64,000 bases of DNA from Vreelandella arcis (GCF_900103865.1 NZ_FNII01000006.1:186001-250000), one strand, 5' to 3'. Numbered from the stretch's first letter, positions 17,735 to 27,435 are shown. Program-made: numbers and translations. Notes: generated by a model not told the origin, from the sequence alone.

Positions 17735-18570
17735 AACCCAGCAAAGTAGTGGCCAAATAACCCGTTAGTTCGCTCTCGTTGTTCGCCTTGAGGGTAAAGC
17801 CCTAGTGTTGCTTCAGGCGAGGCTTTGCTGCCTTTCACTAAAAAGTGATTCTTTATCGTCGCGTCTTGCACGAAGGCTTCAAAAGCGCGGGCGCAGAGTT
17901 CTTCGGGCTTGCTGTAATAAAGCTGGCCCAGTTGTTTATCCATCTTTACTGAATGATTAAACAGTTCACTCGGCTGGTCTCCCTCCGGCTGGAGAAGTAT
18001 CGCCTTGAAGCACTGTATGAGCCGATCATTAAGCGGGTGGGCAATGGGCGTGGCATCCGCAAGCCAGGCGGTGGAGGCGAACATCCCACTGGACGTGCCG
18101 CGAAAGCATTTGGTGGCAATATAATGATCGAAGGCGTGAAACCACTCGTGAGCAATGCTGCCCGGACCGGCATTTTTGGCCAGCGCAAAGCTGCGTTGGC
18201 TGGGGTCGTAATGGGCAGATACCCCCGGTCTGCCGCCGCTGCCGTACTGCAGTGCGAGCGAGCCGCGAAGTGACACCAGCGCTTCCGGCCCTTGCAAAAT
18301 CAACATTAAATCGCACAGCGCATCGTGGAAGAGTTCCGCTGCGCGATCGCGTTCGATGTTCGTCACCCAGCGGCCAATTTCAATAGAGCGAAAATCAAAT
18401 TGACGTCGAATGAGCGCGAAGCTACTGGCGCGTTCAAGGCGGTGCGCTGGCCCATTACGATAAAATTCACGCGCGTTAATGCTCACGGGGATCTCGCTGT
18501 GATGTGGGGTGGCGTGTTTCTCTATGGTATCGCGGCGGCATCTAGTTTGCGCGGTTAGCTCATGCCACAA
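17704..18570 (-). CDS. HExxH zincin-like protein resembling LPD1/CLCA_X domains
   Basis: Protein of 288 residues with HEWFHAFDHY near residue 140, a zinc-peptidase motif, and YYSKPEELCARAFEAFVQD near residue 217, which gives the third ligand glutamate. The HEWxHAxD ... ELxARAFE pattern matches the LPD1-type zincin domain, known mainly from large polyvalent proteins of phages and conjugative elements; stand-alone chromosomal copies are often labelled CLCA_X family. No signal peptide. Starts at 18570 (ATG) or at an in-frame GTG at 18486 are possible; neither has a strong ribosome binding site. Substrate unknown. Confidence 0.7.
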   Translation of the reverse strand: MWHELTAQTRCRRDTIEKHATPHHSEIPVSINAREFYRNGPAHRLERASSFALIRRQFDFRSIEIGRWVTNIERDRAAELFHDALCDLMLILQGPEALVSLRGSLALQYGSGGRPGVSAHYDPSQRSFALAKNAGPGSIAHEWFHAFDHYIATKCFRGTSSGMFASTAWLADATPIAHPLNDRLIQCFKAILLQPEGDQPSELFNHSVKMDKQLGQLYYSKPEELCARAFEAFVQDATIKNHFLVKGSKASPEATLGLYPQGEQRERTNGLFGHYFAGLGEALRRHSP

Positions 18571-18684
18571 TCTACTCTGATATCGTTGGGTTTAATGTCA
18601 ACGGTTTTGATGCCGTTAGCCACCTTCGCCTACCAACAGGCTGGGGTTGATGCTAGCAAACTCGATTGACCAGTAAGGAATGCA

Positions 18685-19743
18685 ATGAAGTCTATTATTA
18701 ATGTAGGCCTAGTGGGCTACGGTTTTGCGAGCAAAACGTTTCATGTGCCGTTGATCCGTGCCACGCAGGGGCTAGACCTAGTCGCTGTCTCCTCAAGCGA
18801 TGCAGCAAAAGTGCATGCCGATTTACCCGACGTTGATGTTGAAAGCCAAGCGCTGGCGTTGTGCGAGCGTAAGGATATCGATCTCATCGTGATCCCCACG
18901 CCCAACGATACGCACTTTCCGCTCGCCAAAGCGGCGCTGACGGCAGGTAAACATGTGGTAGTGGATAAGCCGTTCACCGTAACGCTTTCCGAAGCGAAGC
19001 AGCTCAAAACCTTAGCGACGAATAAAGAGCGTATGATCTCGGTGTTTCATAATCGTCGTTGGGACAGCGACTTTTTGACCATCAAGGCGCTGCTTGAGGC
19101 GGGAACCTTGGGTCGGGTGACCGGTTTTGAGTCGCATTTTGATCGCTTTCGGCCTGAGGTGCGTGATCGCTGGCGGGAAAAAGCCACGCCAGGCGGCGGG
19201 ATTTGGTACGACCTTGGCCCTCACTTGTTGGATCAAGCCTGTGAACTATTTGGCATGCCAAATGCCATTTTGCTGGAGTTAGGTGCGCTACGTGAGGGCG
19301 CTAAGGCGGACGACGATTTCCTGGCGCTACTCGAGTATGACGGTTTACGCGTCACACTTGCCGCAGGCACTCTGGTGGCCGAGCCGACGCCGCGTTTTCG
19401 GATTCACGGCACCCAAGGCAGCTTCATCAAATACGGCTTGGATCCGCAGGAAGATCGCTTGAAAGCTGGCGAGACGCCCGCGCCTCAGTGGGGTGAAGAT
19501 ACTCAACACGGTGTTTTGACGCTGCGAGACGGCTCGGAAGAAGACGCCCCGCTGGTGCGCCATGAACACCCCACCCAACCCGGCGATTATTTGGCCTATT
19601 ACCAGGGTATTGCCAGCGCGATTCTCGATGAAGCGCCGCTGCCGGTGAATATCGACGACGCGATGCGCAGTATGTCACTGCTAGAGGCGGGGCTCGATAG
19701 TCATCGCCAACGGCGTTGGATCTCGCTGAAAAACCACCTGTAA
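18685..19743 (+). CDS. Gfo/Idh/MocA family NAD(P)-dependent oxidoreductase
   Basis: Cytoplasmic sugar- or polyol-type oxidoreductase of 352 residues. The N-terminal Rossmann fold begins VGLVGYGFASKTFHVPLI, and the family motif VDKPFTVTLSEAKQL near residue 93 carries the EKP-like lysine as DKP. GGGIWYDLGPHLLDQACELF near residue 172 is the second family signature. The sequence resembles E. coli YdgJ. AAGGAATGC stands before the ATG. The natural substrate is unknown. Confidence 0.88.
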   Translation: MKSIINVGLVGYGFASKTFHVPLIRATQGLDLVAVSSSDAAKVHADLPDVDVESQALALCERKDIDLIVIPTPNDTHFPLAKAALTAGKHVVVDKPFTVTLSEAKQLKTLATNKERMISVFHNRRWDSDFLTIKALLEAGTLGRVTGFESHFDRFRPEVRDRWREKATPGGGIWYDLGPHLLDQACELFGMPNAILLELGALREGAKADDDFLALLEYDGLRVTLAAGTLVAEPTPRFRIHGTQGSFIKYGLDPQEDRLKAGETPAPQWGEDTQHGVLTLRDGSEEDAPLVRHEHPTQPGDYLAYYQGIASAILDEAPLPVNIDDAMRSMSLLEAGLDSHRQRRWISLKNHL

Positions 19744-19760
19744 GTAAACGCTTACTGAGT

Positions 19761-19787
19761 GGGGCGACCGCTCGGTCGCCCCTTGTT
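19761..19787. terminator. Shared terminator between oxidoreductase and nudE
   Basis: Perfect 10-base stem GGGGCGACCG / CGGTCGCCCC with a CT loop (19761-19782), followed on the + strand by TTGTT. The two flanking genes converge here, so it probably ends both transcripts. Confidence 0.75.
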
Positions 19788-20400
19788 ACAGTAGATCGGT
19801 TTCCCTGTAGCGTTGCTCATCGCGCAGTTTATCGCGGGCGATGTACAGCGCCGCGATTGCCCGGGCCTCGTGGAAATCCTCACGCAGTAGCAGGGCCGGC
19901 AGCTCTTCAATCGCGTGCGTTTCGACAATCAGCGGCTCGGGTTCATCGCCTGGCAGACGCTTGGGATAAAGATCCGTCGCTAGCAGCACCTGCATCCGAT
20001 GGCGCATGTAGTTCGGCGCCAGGGAAAGCTCGGCAAGCGGTTCAATACGGTGCGCGCCCACCCCACACTCCTCCATTAACTCGCGGTTGGCGGCGGTGAT
20101 GATATCTTCACCAGGATCCACCAAGCCTTTAGGAAGCGTCAGCACATAGTCTTCAAACCCGGCGGCGTACTCGCGAATCAACAGCACGTGCTCGGGGTCA
20201 GGCATGGCCACCATCATCACGGCACCGCGGTCAGCACCGGTTAAACGTTCAAACTGACGCTCCTCACCGTTGGAAAAGCGCAAATCGAGTGATTCAACCT
20301 GAAACAAGCGGCTCTGCGCCACGGTAGTGCGCGTCAGAATCCGCGGCTTTTGGGGATAGCCGGATGAGGAATGATTGGCGGTGGGGTCGTGGCGGGGCAT
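19786..20400 (-). CDS. nudE: ADP compounds hydrolase NudE (Nudix)
   Basis: Nudix hydrolase of 204 residues that splits ADP-ribose, NADH and Ap3A-type compounds. The Nudix box runs from GLVDPGEDIITAANRELMEE near residue 91 and fits GX5EX7REUXEEXG. The C-terminal half, with LSLAPNYMRHRMQVLLA, is typical of NudE rather than of ADP-ribose pyrophosphatase NudF. A GGAGG ribosome binding site precedes the ATG. It is divergent from the yrfG-hslR-hslO-pckA block, the same arrangement as in E. coli (where igaA also lies between). Confidence 0.9.
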   Translation of the reverse strand: MPRHDPTANHSSSGYPQKPRILTRTTVAQSRLFQVESLDLRFSNGEERQFERLTGADRGAVMMVAMPDPEHVLLIREYAAGFEDYVLTLPKGLVDPGEDIITAANRELMEECGVGAHRIEPLAELSLAPNYMRHRMQVLLATDLYPKRLPGDEPEPLIVETHAIEELPALLLREDFHEARAIAALYIARDKLRDEQRYRETDLL

Positions 20401-20473
20401 CGTGCCTCCATGGCTGGTAAATGGCGGTTAGGCTACAATAGCACGGCTTATAACATTCGCGATGGGAGCGGCA

Positions 20474-21127
20474 ATGATCGAGTGGAGTGAAATTGATACC
20501 GTACTACTAGACATGGACGGTACCCTGTTGGACTTGCACTTTGATAGCCATTTCTGGCTAGAGCATTTGCCGCGGCGCTACGTTGAGCTTCACCAATTAG
20601 ATGAGGCGACTCAAGACACCCTACGGGCCAGAATTATTGGCGAGCAGGGCACGCTCAACTGGTATAGCTTAGCCTATTGGAGCCGTGAACTCGGCGTCGA
20701 TATCGTCGCCCTCAAGCGGGAAGTGCAGCACTTAATTGGCTTACGCGGCGACGCCCTGGATTTTCTGACCTGGCTAAAGCAAGCCCACCCTCGTGTGGTG
20801 TTGGCGACCAATGCCGACCGTGCCAGCCTAGCGCTAAAACTACCGCTGACGGGGTTGGAAAACTACCTGGATGCCATCATTTCATCAGAAGATGTGGGTG
20901 CGGCAAAAGAAGATCAAGCGTTTTGGGCGGCGTTACAAACGATAGAACCCTTCGACCCGGCTCGGACGCTGTTTATCGACGATAACCCTCACGTTTTGGC
21001 GAGTGCCCGCATCTACGGTATTCAGTATTTGCTCGGCATTAAACAGCCGGATAGCCAGCGGCCGGAGAAGGCGCTGGAGGAATTTATCGCCCTGGATCGA
21101 TTTGCCCAACTGCTGCCCCGTGTTTAA
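20474..21127 (+). CDS. yrfG: HAD-family nucleotidase YrfG (GMP/IMP type)
   Basis: HAD-like phosphatase of 217 residues. Motif I is LLDMDGTLLDL (nucleophile aspartate near residue 14), motif II is VVLATNADRAS near 112, and the last acidic motif is TLFIDDNPHVLA near 172. The E. coli homologue dephosphorylates purine nucleotides. The ATG at 20474 is chosen because GGGAG at 20464-20468 is correctly spaced; the ATG 12 bases earlier sits directly before this site. It leads the hslR-hslO block, with an 18-base gap to hslR. Confidence 0.85.
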   Translation: MIEWSEIDTVLLDMDGTLLDLHFDSHFWLEHLPRRYVELHQLDEATQDTLRARIIGEQGTLNWYSLAYWSRELGVDIVALKREVQHLIGLRGDALDFLTWLKQAHPRVVLATNADRASLALKLPLTGLENYLDAIISSEDVGAAKEDQAFWAALQTIEPFDPARTLFIDDNPHVLASARIYGIQYLLGIKQPDSQRPEKALEEFIALDRFAQLLPRV

Positions 21128-21145
21128 GCAGCGAGGAGAGCGTCA

Positions 21146-21535
21146 ATGAGCGACAGCGTTCGCTTGGATAAATGGCTGTGGGCCGCCCGGTTTTTTAAAA
21201 CCCGCGCCCTGGCCAAAAAAGCCATTGAAGGTGGCAAAGTGCACTATGATGGTGCCCGTGCCAAAACCAGCAAAAATGTCGAACTAGGGGCGCTCATTAA
21301 AGTGCCTCAGGGCTGGGACGTGTTTGAGGTGGAAGTGACCGCACTGTCCGACCAGCGGCGAGGTGCCTCGGAGGCTCGCAAGCTCTACACCGAAACCGAG
21401 GAAAGCGTTCAACACCGTGCCCGCGAGGCCGAAGCACGCCGGTTGAACAATCAAGTAATGCAGCATCCGCTTAAACGGCCTGATAAAAAGCAGCGTCGCG
21501 AAATTCAGCGTTTTCAACGCCATCAGGGTGAGTGA
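21146..21535 (+). CDS. hslR: Heat shock protein 15, ribosome-associated (S4 domain)
   Basis: Hsp15 binds stalled 50S subunits that still carry a nascent-chain tRNA and helps recycle them. The S4 RNA-binding domain is at the N-terminus (VRLDKWLWAARFFKTRALAK, residues 5-24, and VHYDGARAKTSKNVE near 33). The rest is basic, as expected for rRNA binding. 129 residues is close to the E. coli protein (133). GAGGAGAG stands before the ATG. It is followed after 41 bases by the Hsp33 gene, as in E. coli. Confidence 0.92.
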   Translation: MSDSVRLDKWLWAARFFKTRALAKKAIEGGKVHYDGARAKTSKNVELGALIKVPQGWDVFEVEVTALSDQRRGASEARKLYTETEESVQHRAREAEARRLNNQVMQHPLKRPDKKQRREIQRFQRHQGE

Positions 21536-21576
21536 ATCCTTACTGGCGTTCCCCCCCAATTCTGTAACGGTTTTTT

Positions 21577-22452
21577 ATGTCTGATCAAATCCAACGTTTT
21601 CTGTTCGACCACACCAACGTGCGCGGCGAGATCGTGACACTCGCCAACGCCTACCATGAAGTGCTGGATCGGCACGCCTATCCACCCGTGGTGAACCAGC
21701 AGCTTGGCGAGCTTTTAGCCGCCGTTGCGCTGCTGACCGATACCGTCAAGCTGGATGGCACCCTGAGCATCGAAGTACGTGGCCAAGGCGTGCTGTCATT
21801 ACTGATGGCCGAATCCAATCCCGGTGGTGAACTGCGGGCGATCGCGCGGATTGCCGACGGCGGCGATTTACCTAGCGAGTCCGCCAGCTTTCGCGAACTG
21901 GTAGGTAACGGGCAAATCGTGATTACCCTCGATCCGAGCGAAGGCAATCGCTACCAGGGCATCGTCGCGCTTGATCACGAGACGCTAAGCGGCTGCTTGG
22001 AGGCTTATTTCAGCCAGTCGGAACAGCTACCCACGCGGCTGTGGCTGGCCGCAGACGGTGAGCGGGCAGGGGGCTTATTATTACAACGCCTGCCCGATGC
22101 CTCGCAAAACCAGGATGTGGATGCCTGGGAACGTAGTGTGCATCTCGCCGACACCATCAAACGCGAAGAGCTGCTCGGCCTTGAACAGCGCGAGGTACTC
22201 TACCGCCTCTACCACGAAGAAACCGTGCGGGTGTTTGACCCCAAAGCGCTACGCTTTGGCTGCACATGTTCCCGTGAGCGAATGAGCAATGCATTGTTGA
22301 CTCTGGGCAGCGAGGAACTGCGTGATATTTTGCGCGAACAAGGCGAAATCGACACCCAGTGCCACTTTTGCCACACGAAATATCACTACACGGTCGCGGA
22401 AATTGAAAGTTTATTGGAAGACCCTGACGCACCGGCACCCACCATTCATTGA
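21577..22452 (+). CDS. hslO: Redox-regulated chaperone Hsp33
   Basis: Hsp33 is a cytosolic holdase switched on by oxidation. The 291 residues include the N-terminal domain with the conserved [20 protein letters not shown] region near residue 50. The C-terminal zinc-binding redox switch has CTCSRERM near 228 and CHFCHTKY near 263, i.e. the CXC and CXXC pairs. The ribosome binding site is poor, so it may depend on coupling to hslR. A strong terminator lies about 165 bases after the stop. Confidence 0.94.
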   Translation: MSDQIQRFLFDHTNVRGEIVTLANAYHEVLDRHAYPPVVNQQLGELLAAVALLTDTVKLDGTLSIEVRGQGVLSLLMAESNPGGELRAIARIADGGDLPSESASFRELVGNGQIVITLDPSEGNRYQGIVALDHETLSGCLEAYFSQSEQLPTRLWLAADGERAGGLLLQRLPDASQNQDVDAWERSVHLADTIKREELLGLEQREVLYRLYHEETVRVFDPKALRFGCTCSRERMSNALLTLGSEELRDILREQGEIDTQCHFCHTKYHYTVAEIESLLEDPDAPAPTIH

Positions 22453-22756
22453 TTTTGTAGTCGTGGCCGTAAACGTACCGGGTTAATGCACCATTCGCGG
22501 GCGCGAGTCATAGCAGTGAGTTGGGCGATTCGGCCAAACGGCTGTTTGAAAAAATACTGCGCCGCAACACAAAATATGGTGTCAATGTCGTAGTTTAACT
22601 ACAAGATATTTGCTTTAGGCCCCCGTTTTCCGGGGGCTTTCTTTTTGCCATAATGCGCCGGACTTAAGCGCCCAGCCACGAGCCGGGATGAACTTTTGAA
22701 AGGCGTCGGTGACGCCCGGTAAACGAGAAAAGCGGCCGCAAGGCCCAGGAATCGAC
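22453..22756. other. hslO-pckA intergenic region
   Basis: About 300 bases without a gene. It holds a small inverted repeat GTAGTTTAACTAC (22589-22601), the hslO terminator at 22619-22645 and the ribosome binding site of pckA. No promoter stands out clearly. Confidence 0.5.
22619..22645 (+). terminator. Rho-independent terminator after hslO
   Basis: Perfect stem GCCCCCG / CGGGGGC (22619-22625 and 22631-22637) with loop TTTTC, followed by TTTCTTTTT. Confidence 0.88.
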
Positions 22757-24313
22757 ATGACCACGACTCAAGCCGCTCATCAAGCCCACGTTAACCTCTG
22801 CAGCGCCGAACTGATCGAGCGCGCCGTGGCCCGTGGCGAAGGCCGCCTGTCAGCTAACGGTGCTCTGGTAGTGAACACGGGCGTTCGTACCGGCCGTTCA
22901 CCGAAAGACCGCTTTATCGTTGATGAACCGTCTACCCGTGATAGCATTGATTGGGGTAGCGTCAACCGGCCTTTCGATGCCGACAAGTTCTCCGCACTGT
23001 GGGCGCGCGTCGAAGACTATCTCGGCACGCGCGAGCACTTTACCTCCGAGCTGCACGTGGGCAGCGATTCCGTCCACTACCTACCGGTGCGGGTCAGTAC
23101 CGAAACGGCCTGGCAAAACCTGTTCGGGCGCACCATGTTTGTCCGCCCCCAGGCTTTCAACCCGGCCGTGAAAGACGAGTGGACGATTCTCAACGCTGCC
23201 GATTTTGTCTGTGACCCAAGCCGTGACGGCACCCCCTCAGATGGCTGTGTGATCATTAACTTCGCCGAGAAGAAGGTGCTTATCGCCGGTATGCGCTACG
23301 CCGGTGAAATGAAGAAAGCCATGTTCTCGGTGCAAAACTTCCTGCTGCCCGACGCCGATGTGCTGCCCATGCACTGTTCCGCCAATGTCGGTGAAGATGG
23401 CGAAACCTGCCTGTTCTTCGGCCTCTCCGGCACCGGTAAAACCACCCTGTCCGCCGACCCGGCCCGTTACCTGATCGGTGACGACGAACATGGCTGGGGT
23501 GACGGTACCGTGTTCAACATGGAAGGCGGCTGCTACGCCAAGTGCATCGACCTGTCCGAGAAAAACGAGCCGGTCATCTGGAACGCCATCAAGTTCGGCA
23601 CCGTGCTTGAAAACGTCGTACTCGACGACCATCGCGAGCCGGATTACGTCGACGATAGCCTGACGCAAAACTCGCGGGCAGCTTACCCGCTGGAGCATAT
23701 TGAAAAGCGCGTGCCTGAAAATCTGGCGGGCGAGCCAAGCGCCATCGTTTTCTTGACCTGCGACATGTCCGGCGTGCTGCCACCAGTCTCCGTGCTATCA
23801 AAGGAAGCGGCGGCGTACCACTTCTTGTCAGGTTACACCGCTAAGGTGGGCTCCACCGAAATGGGTTCTTCGGAAGGGCTAGCGGCAACGTTTTCTACCT
23901 GCTTTGGTGCACCGTTTTTCCCACGCCCTGCACGCGAATACGCTGACCTGCTGGTCAAGCGTGTCGCTAAGAAAGATGCCCAGGTGTACCTGGTCAACAC
24001 CGGCTGGACCGGCGGGGCCTACGGTGAAGGTGGCTCGCGCTTCTCGATCCCGACGACCCGTGCGATCATCAGCGCGATCCAGTCCGGCGTGCTGCGCGAT
24101 GTGCAGACCAAGCATATTGATGGGCTGAACCTGGACGTGCCGGTGGCAGTGCCAGGTGTTGAAACACGCTTGCTCGACCCCCGCGATACTTGGGAAGACC
24201 GAGCAGCCTACGATCGTCATCGCAAAGAGTTGGCGAGCAAATTCGTCGACAACTTTAAGAAGTTTGAGGGCGTTAGCCCGGCCATTCTTCAGGCGGGGCC
24301 GCAGGTAACCTAA
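22757..24313 (+). CDS. pckA: Phosphoenolpyruvate carboxykinase (ATP)
   Basis: Turns oxaloacetate and ATP into PEP, CO2 and ADP, the first step of gluconeogenesis. 518 residues, standard for the ATP-type enzyme. Motifs: [19 protein letters not shown] near residue 38, [11 protein letters not shown] near 205, the kinase loop [14 protein letters not shown] near 226, DDEHGWGD near 246, and [23 protein letters not shown] text near 414 (here beginning VNTGW). The ATG at 22757 is the natural start, with CAGGA upstream; a longer frame to 22709 has no support. Gene order with hslO matches E. coli. Confidence 0.96.
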   Translation: MTTTQAAHQAHVNLCSAELIERAVARGEGRLSANGALVVNTGVRTGRSPKDRFIVDEPSTRDSIDWGSVNRPFDADKFSALWARVEDYLGTREHFTSELHVGSDSVHYLPVRVSTETAWQNLFGRTMFVRPQAFNPAVKDEWTILNAADFVCDPSRDGTPSDGCVIINFAEKKVLIAGMRYAGEMKKAMFSVQNFLLPDADVLPMHCSANVGEDGETCLFFGLSGTGKTTLSADPARYLIGDDEHGWGDGTVFNMEGGCYAKCIDLSEKNEPVIWNAIKFGTVLENVVLDDHREPDYVDDSLTQNSRAAYPLEHIEKRVPENLAGEPSAIVFLTCDMSGVLPPVSVLSKEAAAYHFLSGYTAKVGSTEMGSSEGLAATFSTCFGAPFFPRPAREYADLLVKRVAKKDAQVYLVNTGWTGGAYGEGGSRFSIPTTRAIISAIQSGVLRDVQTKHIDGLNLDVPVAVPGVETRLLDPRDTWEDRAAYDRHRKELASKFVDNFKKFEGVSPAILQAGPQVT

Positions 24314-24363
24314 TCATAGGTTTCGCGTGTAAGGTTAGAACGTTAGCACCACTCAGGTGTCAG

Positions 24364-24394
24364 AAAAGGGTAGCGCTGCAGCGCTACCCTTTTT
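24364..24394 (+). terminator. Rho-independent terminator of pckA
   Basis: A perfect 30-base palindrome (24364-24393) with arms AAAAGGGTAGCGCTG and its complement, ending in five T residues. The A/T tracts on both sides would let it work in both directions. Confidence 0.88.
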
Positions 24395-24443
24395 CAATGG
24401 GCGTGTTGATATGCGCCTTTTTGACCGTGATGGGAGTTGGCTT

Positions 24444-24941
24444 ATGAAACGTCGTCACTTTTTAGGTCTGACCGGGCTCACTGGGCTCGCTGGGTTTATT
24501 CCCGGCCTGTCGTTTGGTTTTCCGCGGCTTGATCTTGAAGCGGCTCCTGGCTTAGAGAAGCTCGAGCTCAGCGAGTCTGAATGGCGAGAGCGGCTCTCGG
24601 ACGAAGCGTTTGAGGTGCTGCGTGAGGCGGGCACCGAGCCGGCCTTCTCAAGCCCGCTGGATCAGGAAGAAGGTGAGGGTGGATACCGCTGTGCAGGCTG
24701 CGACCTGCTGCTGTTTACTAGCGCAATGAAATACGATTCGGGCACCGGCTGGCCGAGCTTTTTCGAACACGTTGAAGGGCATCTGCTCAGCGAACTAGAT
24801 TTCAAAATGGTGTGGCCGCGCACCGAGTATCATTGCGCTCGCTGCGGTGGTCACCAAGGTCATGTGTTTGAAGATGGGCCCGAGCCGACCGGGCTGCGCT
24901 GGTGTAACAATGGTGTCGCGCTCAGGTTCGTGCCTGCGTAA
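24444..24941 (+). CDS. msrB: Exported peptide-methionine (R)-S-oxide reductase MsrB
   Basis: Repairs oxidised methionine in proteins. The MsrB domain (about residues 40-163) has the structural zinc pairs CAGC near 86 and CARCGGHQGHVFEDGP near 132, the GTGWPSFF motif near 101, and the catalytic cysteine in RWCNNGVALRF near the C-terminus. The start at 24444 is supported by GGGAG seven bases upstream. It gives an N-terminus KRRHFLGLTGLTGLAGFIPG, a twin-arginine plus hydrophobic segment, so this copy is probably sent to the periplasm by Tat. That is unusual compared with the cytosolic E. coli enzyme. Confidence 0.88.
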   Translation: MKRRHFLGLTGLTGLAGFIPGLSFGFPRLDLEAAPGLEKLELSESEWRERLSDEAFEVLREAGTEPAFSSPLDQEEGEGGYRCAGCDLLLFTSAMKYDSGTGWPSFFEHVEGHLLSELDFKMVWPRTEYHCARCGGHQGHVFEDGPEPTGLRWCNNGVALRFVPA

Positions 24942-25086
24942 TCACATCTTGCTGGGTGGGCGTTTGGACGACCGTCGCAATGAAAGAGCGTGAGGTGGTA
25001 GGCGTATCGCCCAAGCCATGCCAGCCGTGATGGGATTATGGTACCTTGTTAGCACTTATTAGTGCTGCATGAGTTATTAGTCATTT

Positions 25087-27435
25087 ATGGATGTTAATCA
25101 GCGTATTATTTCTCGCTTAGCCGTCGAGCTAAACGTTCGGCCTGAGCAGGTCTCCGCCACAGTGGCGCTTCTGGACGGCGGCGCTACCGTGCCGTTTATC
25201 GCCCGCTATCGTAAAGAAGCCACCGGGGCGTTAGACGATACCCAGCTTCGTCAACTTGATGAACGCCTGCGCTACTTGCGCGAGCTGGAAGAACGCCGCG
25301 AAACGGTTCTTGCCGCCATTGATGAACAAGGCAAGCTGGACGCGACACTCAAGGCCGCGATTGACTCGGCTGAAACCAAACAGCGCTTGGAAGACTTATA
25401 CCTACCGTTTAAGAAAAAGCGCCGCACCAAAGCGCAAATTGCCCGCGAGGCAGGCCTTGAGCCGTTGGCCGATGCGCTGTTGGCCGATCCAACGCTCACC
25501 CCGGAAAGCGAAGCTGCTAGTTATTTGCGCCCAGCAGAAGGCGATATACCCGCTATTGACGATGCTAAAGCTGCCCTGGATGGCGCCAAACAAATCCTTA
25601 TGGAGCGTTTTGCCGAAGACCCCGAGCTGATCGGCCAGCTACGCGAACGGCTTTGGCAAGACGGTGAGCTAAGCGCTCGTGTGCTGGACGGCAAGCAGGA
25701 GGAGGGCGCTAAGTTCTCAGACTACTTTGAGCACGATGAGAAACTCGCCAAAGCGCCATCTCACCGTGCCCTGGCAATGTTCCGGGCGCGCAACGAAGGC
25801 GTGCTAAGCCTGTCGATTCGCCTTCCCGGCGAAGAAGAGGCCCCCGTTCATCCCGCCCAAGTCGCCATTGCCAAGCAGTTTGGCATCAGCGACCAGAATC
25901 GCCCGGCGGATAAATGGTTAGCCGAAGTAGTGCGCTGGACATGGCGCGTCAAACTTTACACCGCCCTGGAAACCGAGCTGCTAGGGCGCTTGCGTGAGCA
26001 GGCCGAGAAAACCGCCATCGACGTGTTTGCCGCCAACCTAAAAGACTTGCTGCTGGCTGCGCCAGCGGGGCAAAAAGTCACCTTGGCGATTGACCCGGGC
26101 TTGCGAACCGGTTGCAAAGTAGCCGTGGTTGATGCCACCGGACAATTTATCGACCAAGCGACGATTTACCCCCACGCACCGCAAAACCGTTGGGATGACG
26201 CGCTAGCCGAGTTGGCCAAGCTGGTGAAACAGCACGGCGTACAGCTGATTGCGGTGGGTAACGGCACCGCCAGCCGTGAAACCGATAAACTGGCTGGCGA
26301 GCTGCTTAAGGCGCTTGCGCCCGATCAGCGGCTAAGCAAGGTCATGGTGAGCGAAGCGGGCGCCTCGGTTTACTCTGCCTCGGAATACGCCTCTAAAGAG
26401 CTACCAGACCTTGACGTGACCGTGCGCGGGGCGGTGTCGATAGCCCGTCGCCTGCAGGATCCCCTGGCCGAGTTGGTCAAAATCGAGCCTAAATCGATTG
26501 GCGTTGGCCAGTATCAACACGATGTCTCCCAGGTGCAGCTTTCCCGCAGCCTGGAAGCGGTCATCGAAGATTGTGTTAACGCCGTGGGGGTCGATCTCAA
26601 TACTGCGTCCAGCGCGCTGCTATCTCGCGTGGCCGGGCTAAGCGCAGCGATTGCGGATAACATCGTCGCCCAGCGTAACGTCCAGGGGGCATTCAAAAGC
26701 CGACAAGCGCTTTTAGACGTCAGCCGCCTCGGGCCCAAAACCTTTGAGCAGTGCGCCGGCTTTTTGCGTATTCATCAAGCGGAAAACCCACTGGATGCCA
26801 GCGCCGTTCACCCGGAAGCCTATGTCGTCGTCGAGCGTATGGCGAAACAAAGCGGTCGTAACGTGAAAGGCTTAATCGGCGATAGTGCAACGCTTAAAAC
26901 ATTGAAGCCTGGCGACTTTGCCGACGAGCGCTTTGGCGTGCCCACGGTCAGCGATATTCTTAGCGAGCTGGATAAACCCGGCCGCGATCCGCGCCCTGAA
27001 TTTAAGGCCGCTGAATTCCGCGAAGGGGTCGAAACGCTTAAGGATCTCAAGCTTTCGATGGTGCTGGAAGGCACGGTCACCAACGTGACGCACTTCGGCG
27101 CCTTTGTCGATATTGGCGTTCATCAGGATGGCCTGGTGCATATTTCGGCGCTCTCCGACCGCTTTATCGACGACCCGCGTAGCGTGGTCAAGGCGGGCGA
27201 CATCGTCACCGTGAAAGTCATGAGCGTGGATATTCCGCGCAAGCGGGTGGGGCTTTCCATGCGTTTGGATGACGAGCCGGAAACTGAGCAAAATGGCGAT
27301 CGCCAGAGTTCTCGCGATGAACAGCCGCGCAAGCCTTCGCGTAGCGATAAGCGACAAGCCAATAAACCCAGCGAATCACCCGCCGCAGTGGGGGCGCTTG
27401 GCGCAGCGCTGCTCAAAGCCAAGCAAGGCAAATAG
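25087..27435 (+). CDS. tex: Tex family RNA-binding transcription accessory protein
   Basis: Nucleic-acid-binding protein of 782 residues involved in transcription and tolerance to stress. It begins with the Tex N-terminal helices (VPFIARYRKEATGALDDTQL near residue 35), has the YqgF/RuvC-like domain starting at TLAIDPGLRTGCKVAVVD near 332, the helix-hairpin-helix region near 500-560 (VGVDLNTASSALLSRVAGL), and a C-terminal S1 domain (about 650-725, GTVTNVTHFGAFVDIGVHQD). The tail is polar and lysine-rich. The ribosome binding site before the ATG is weak. It is a single-gene unit. Confidence 0.95.
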   Translation: MDVNQRIISRLAVELNVRPEQVSATVALLDGGATVPFIARYRKEATGALDDTQLRQLDERLRYLRELEERRETVLAAIDEQGKLDATLKAAIDSAETKQRLEDLYLPFKKKRRTKAQIAREAGLEPLADALLADPTLTPESEAASYLRPAEGDIPAIDDAKAALDGAKQILMERFAEDPELIGQLRERLWQDGELSARVLDGKQEEGAKFSDYFEHDEKLAKAPSHRALAMFRARNEGVLSLSIRLPGEEEAPVHPAQVAIAKQFGISDQNRPADKWLAEVVRWTWRVKLYTALETELLGRLREQAEKTAIDVFAANLKDLLLAAPAGQKVTLAIDPGLRTGCKVAVVDATGQFIDQATIYPHAPQNRWDDALAELAKLVKQHGVQLIAVGNGTASRETDKLAGELLKALAPDQRLSKVMVSEAGASVYSASEYASKELPDLDVTVRGAVSIARRLQDPLAELVKIEPKSIGVGQYQHDVSQVQLSRSLEAVIEDCVNAVGVDLNTASSALLSRVAGLSAAIADNIVAQRNVQGAFKSRQALLDVSRLGPKTFEQCAGFLRIHQAENPLDASAVHPEAYVVVERMAKQSGRNVKGLIGDSATLKTLKPGDFADERFGVPTVSDILSELDKPGRDPRPEFKAAEFREGVETLKDLKLSMVLEGTVTNVTHFGAFVDIGVHQDGLVHISALSDRFIDDPRSVVKAGDIVTVKVMSVDIPRKRVGLSMRLDDEPETEQNGDRQSSRDEQPRKPSRSDKRQANKPSESPAAVGALGAALLKAKQGK

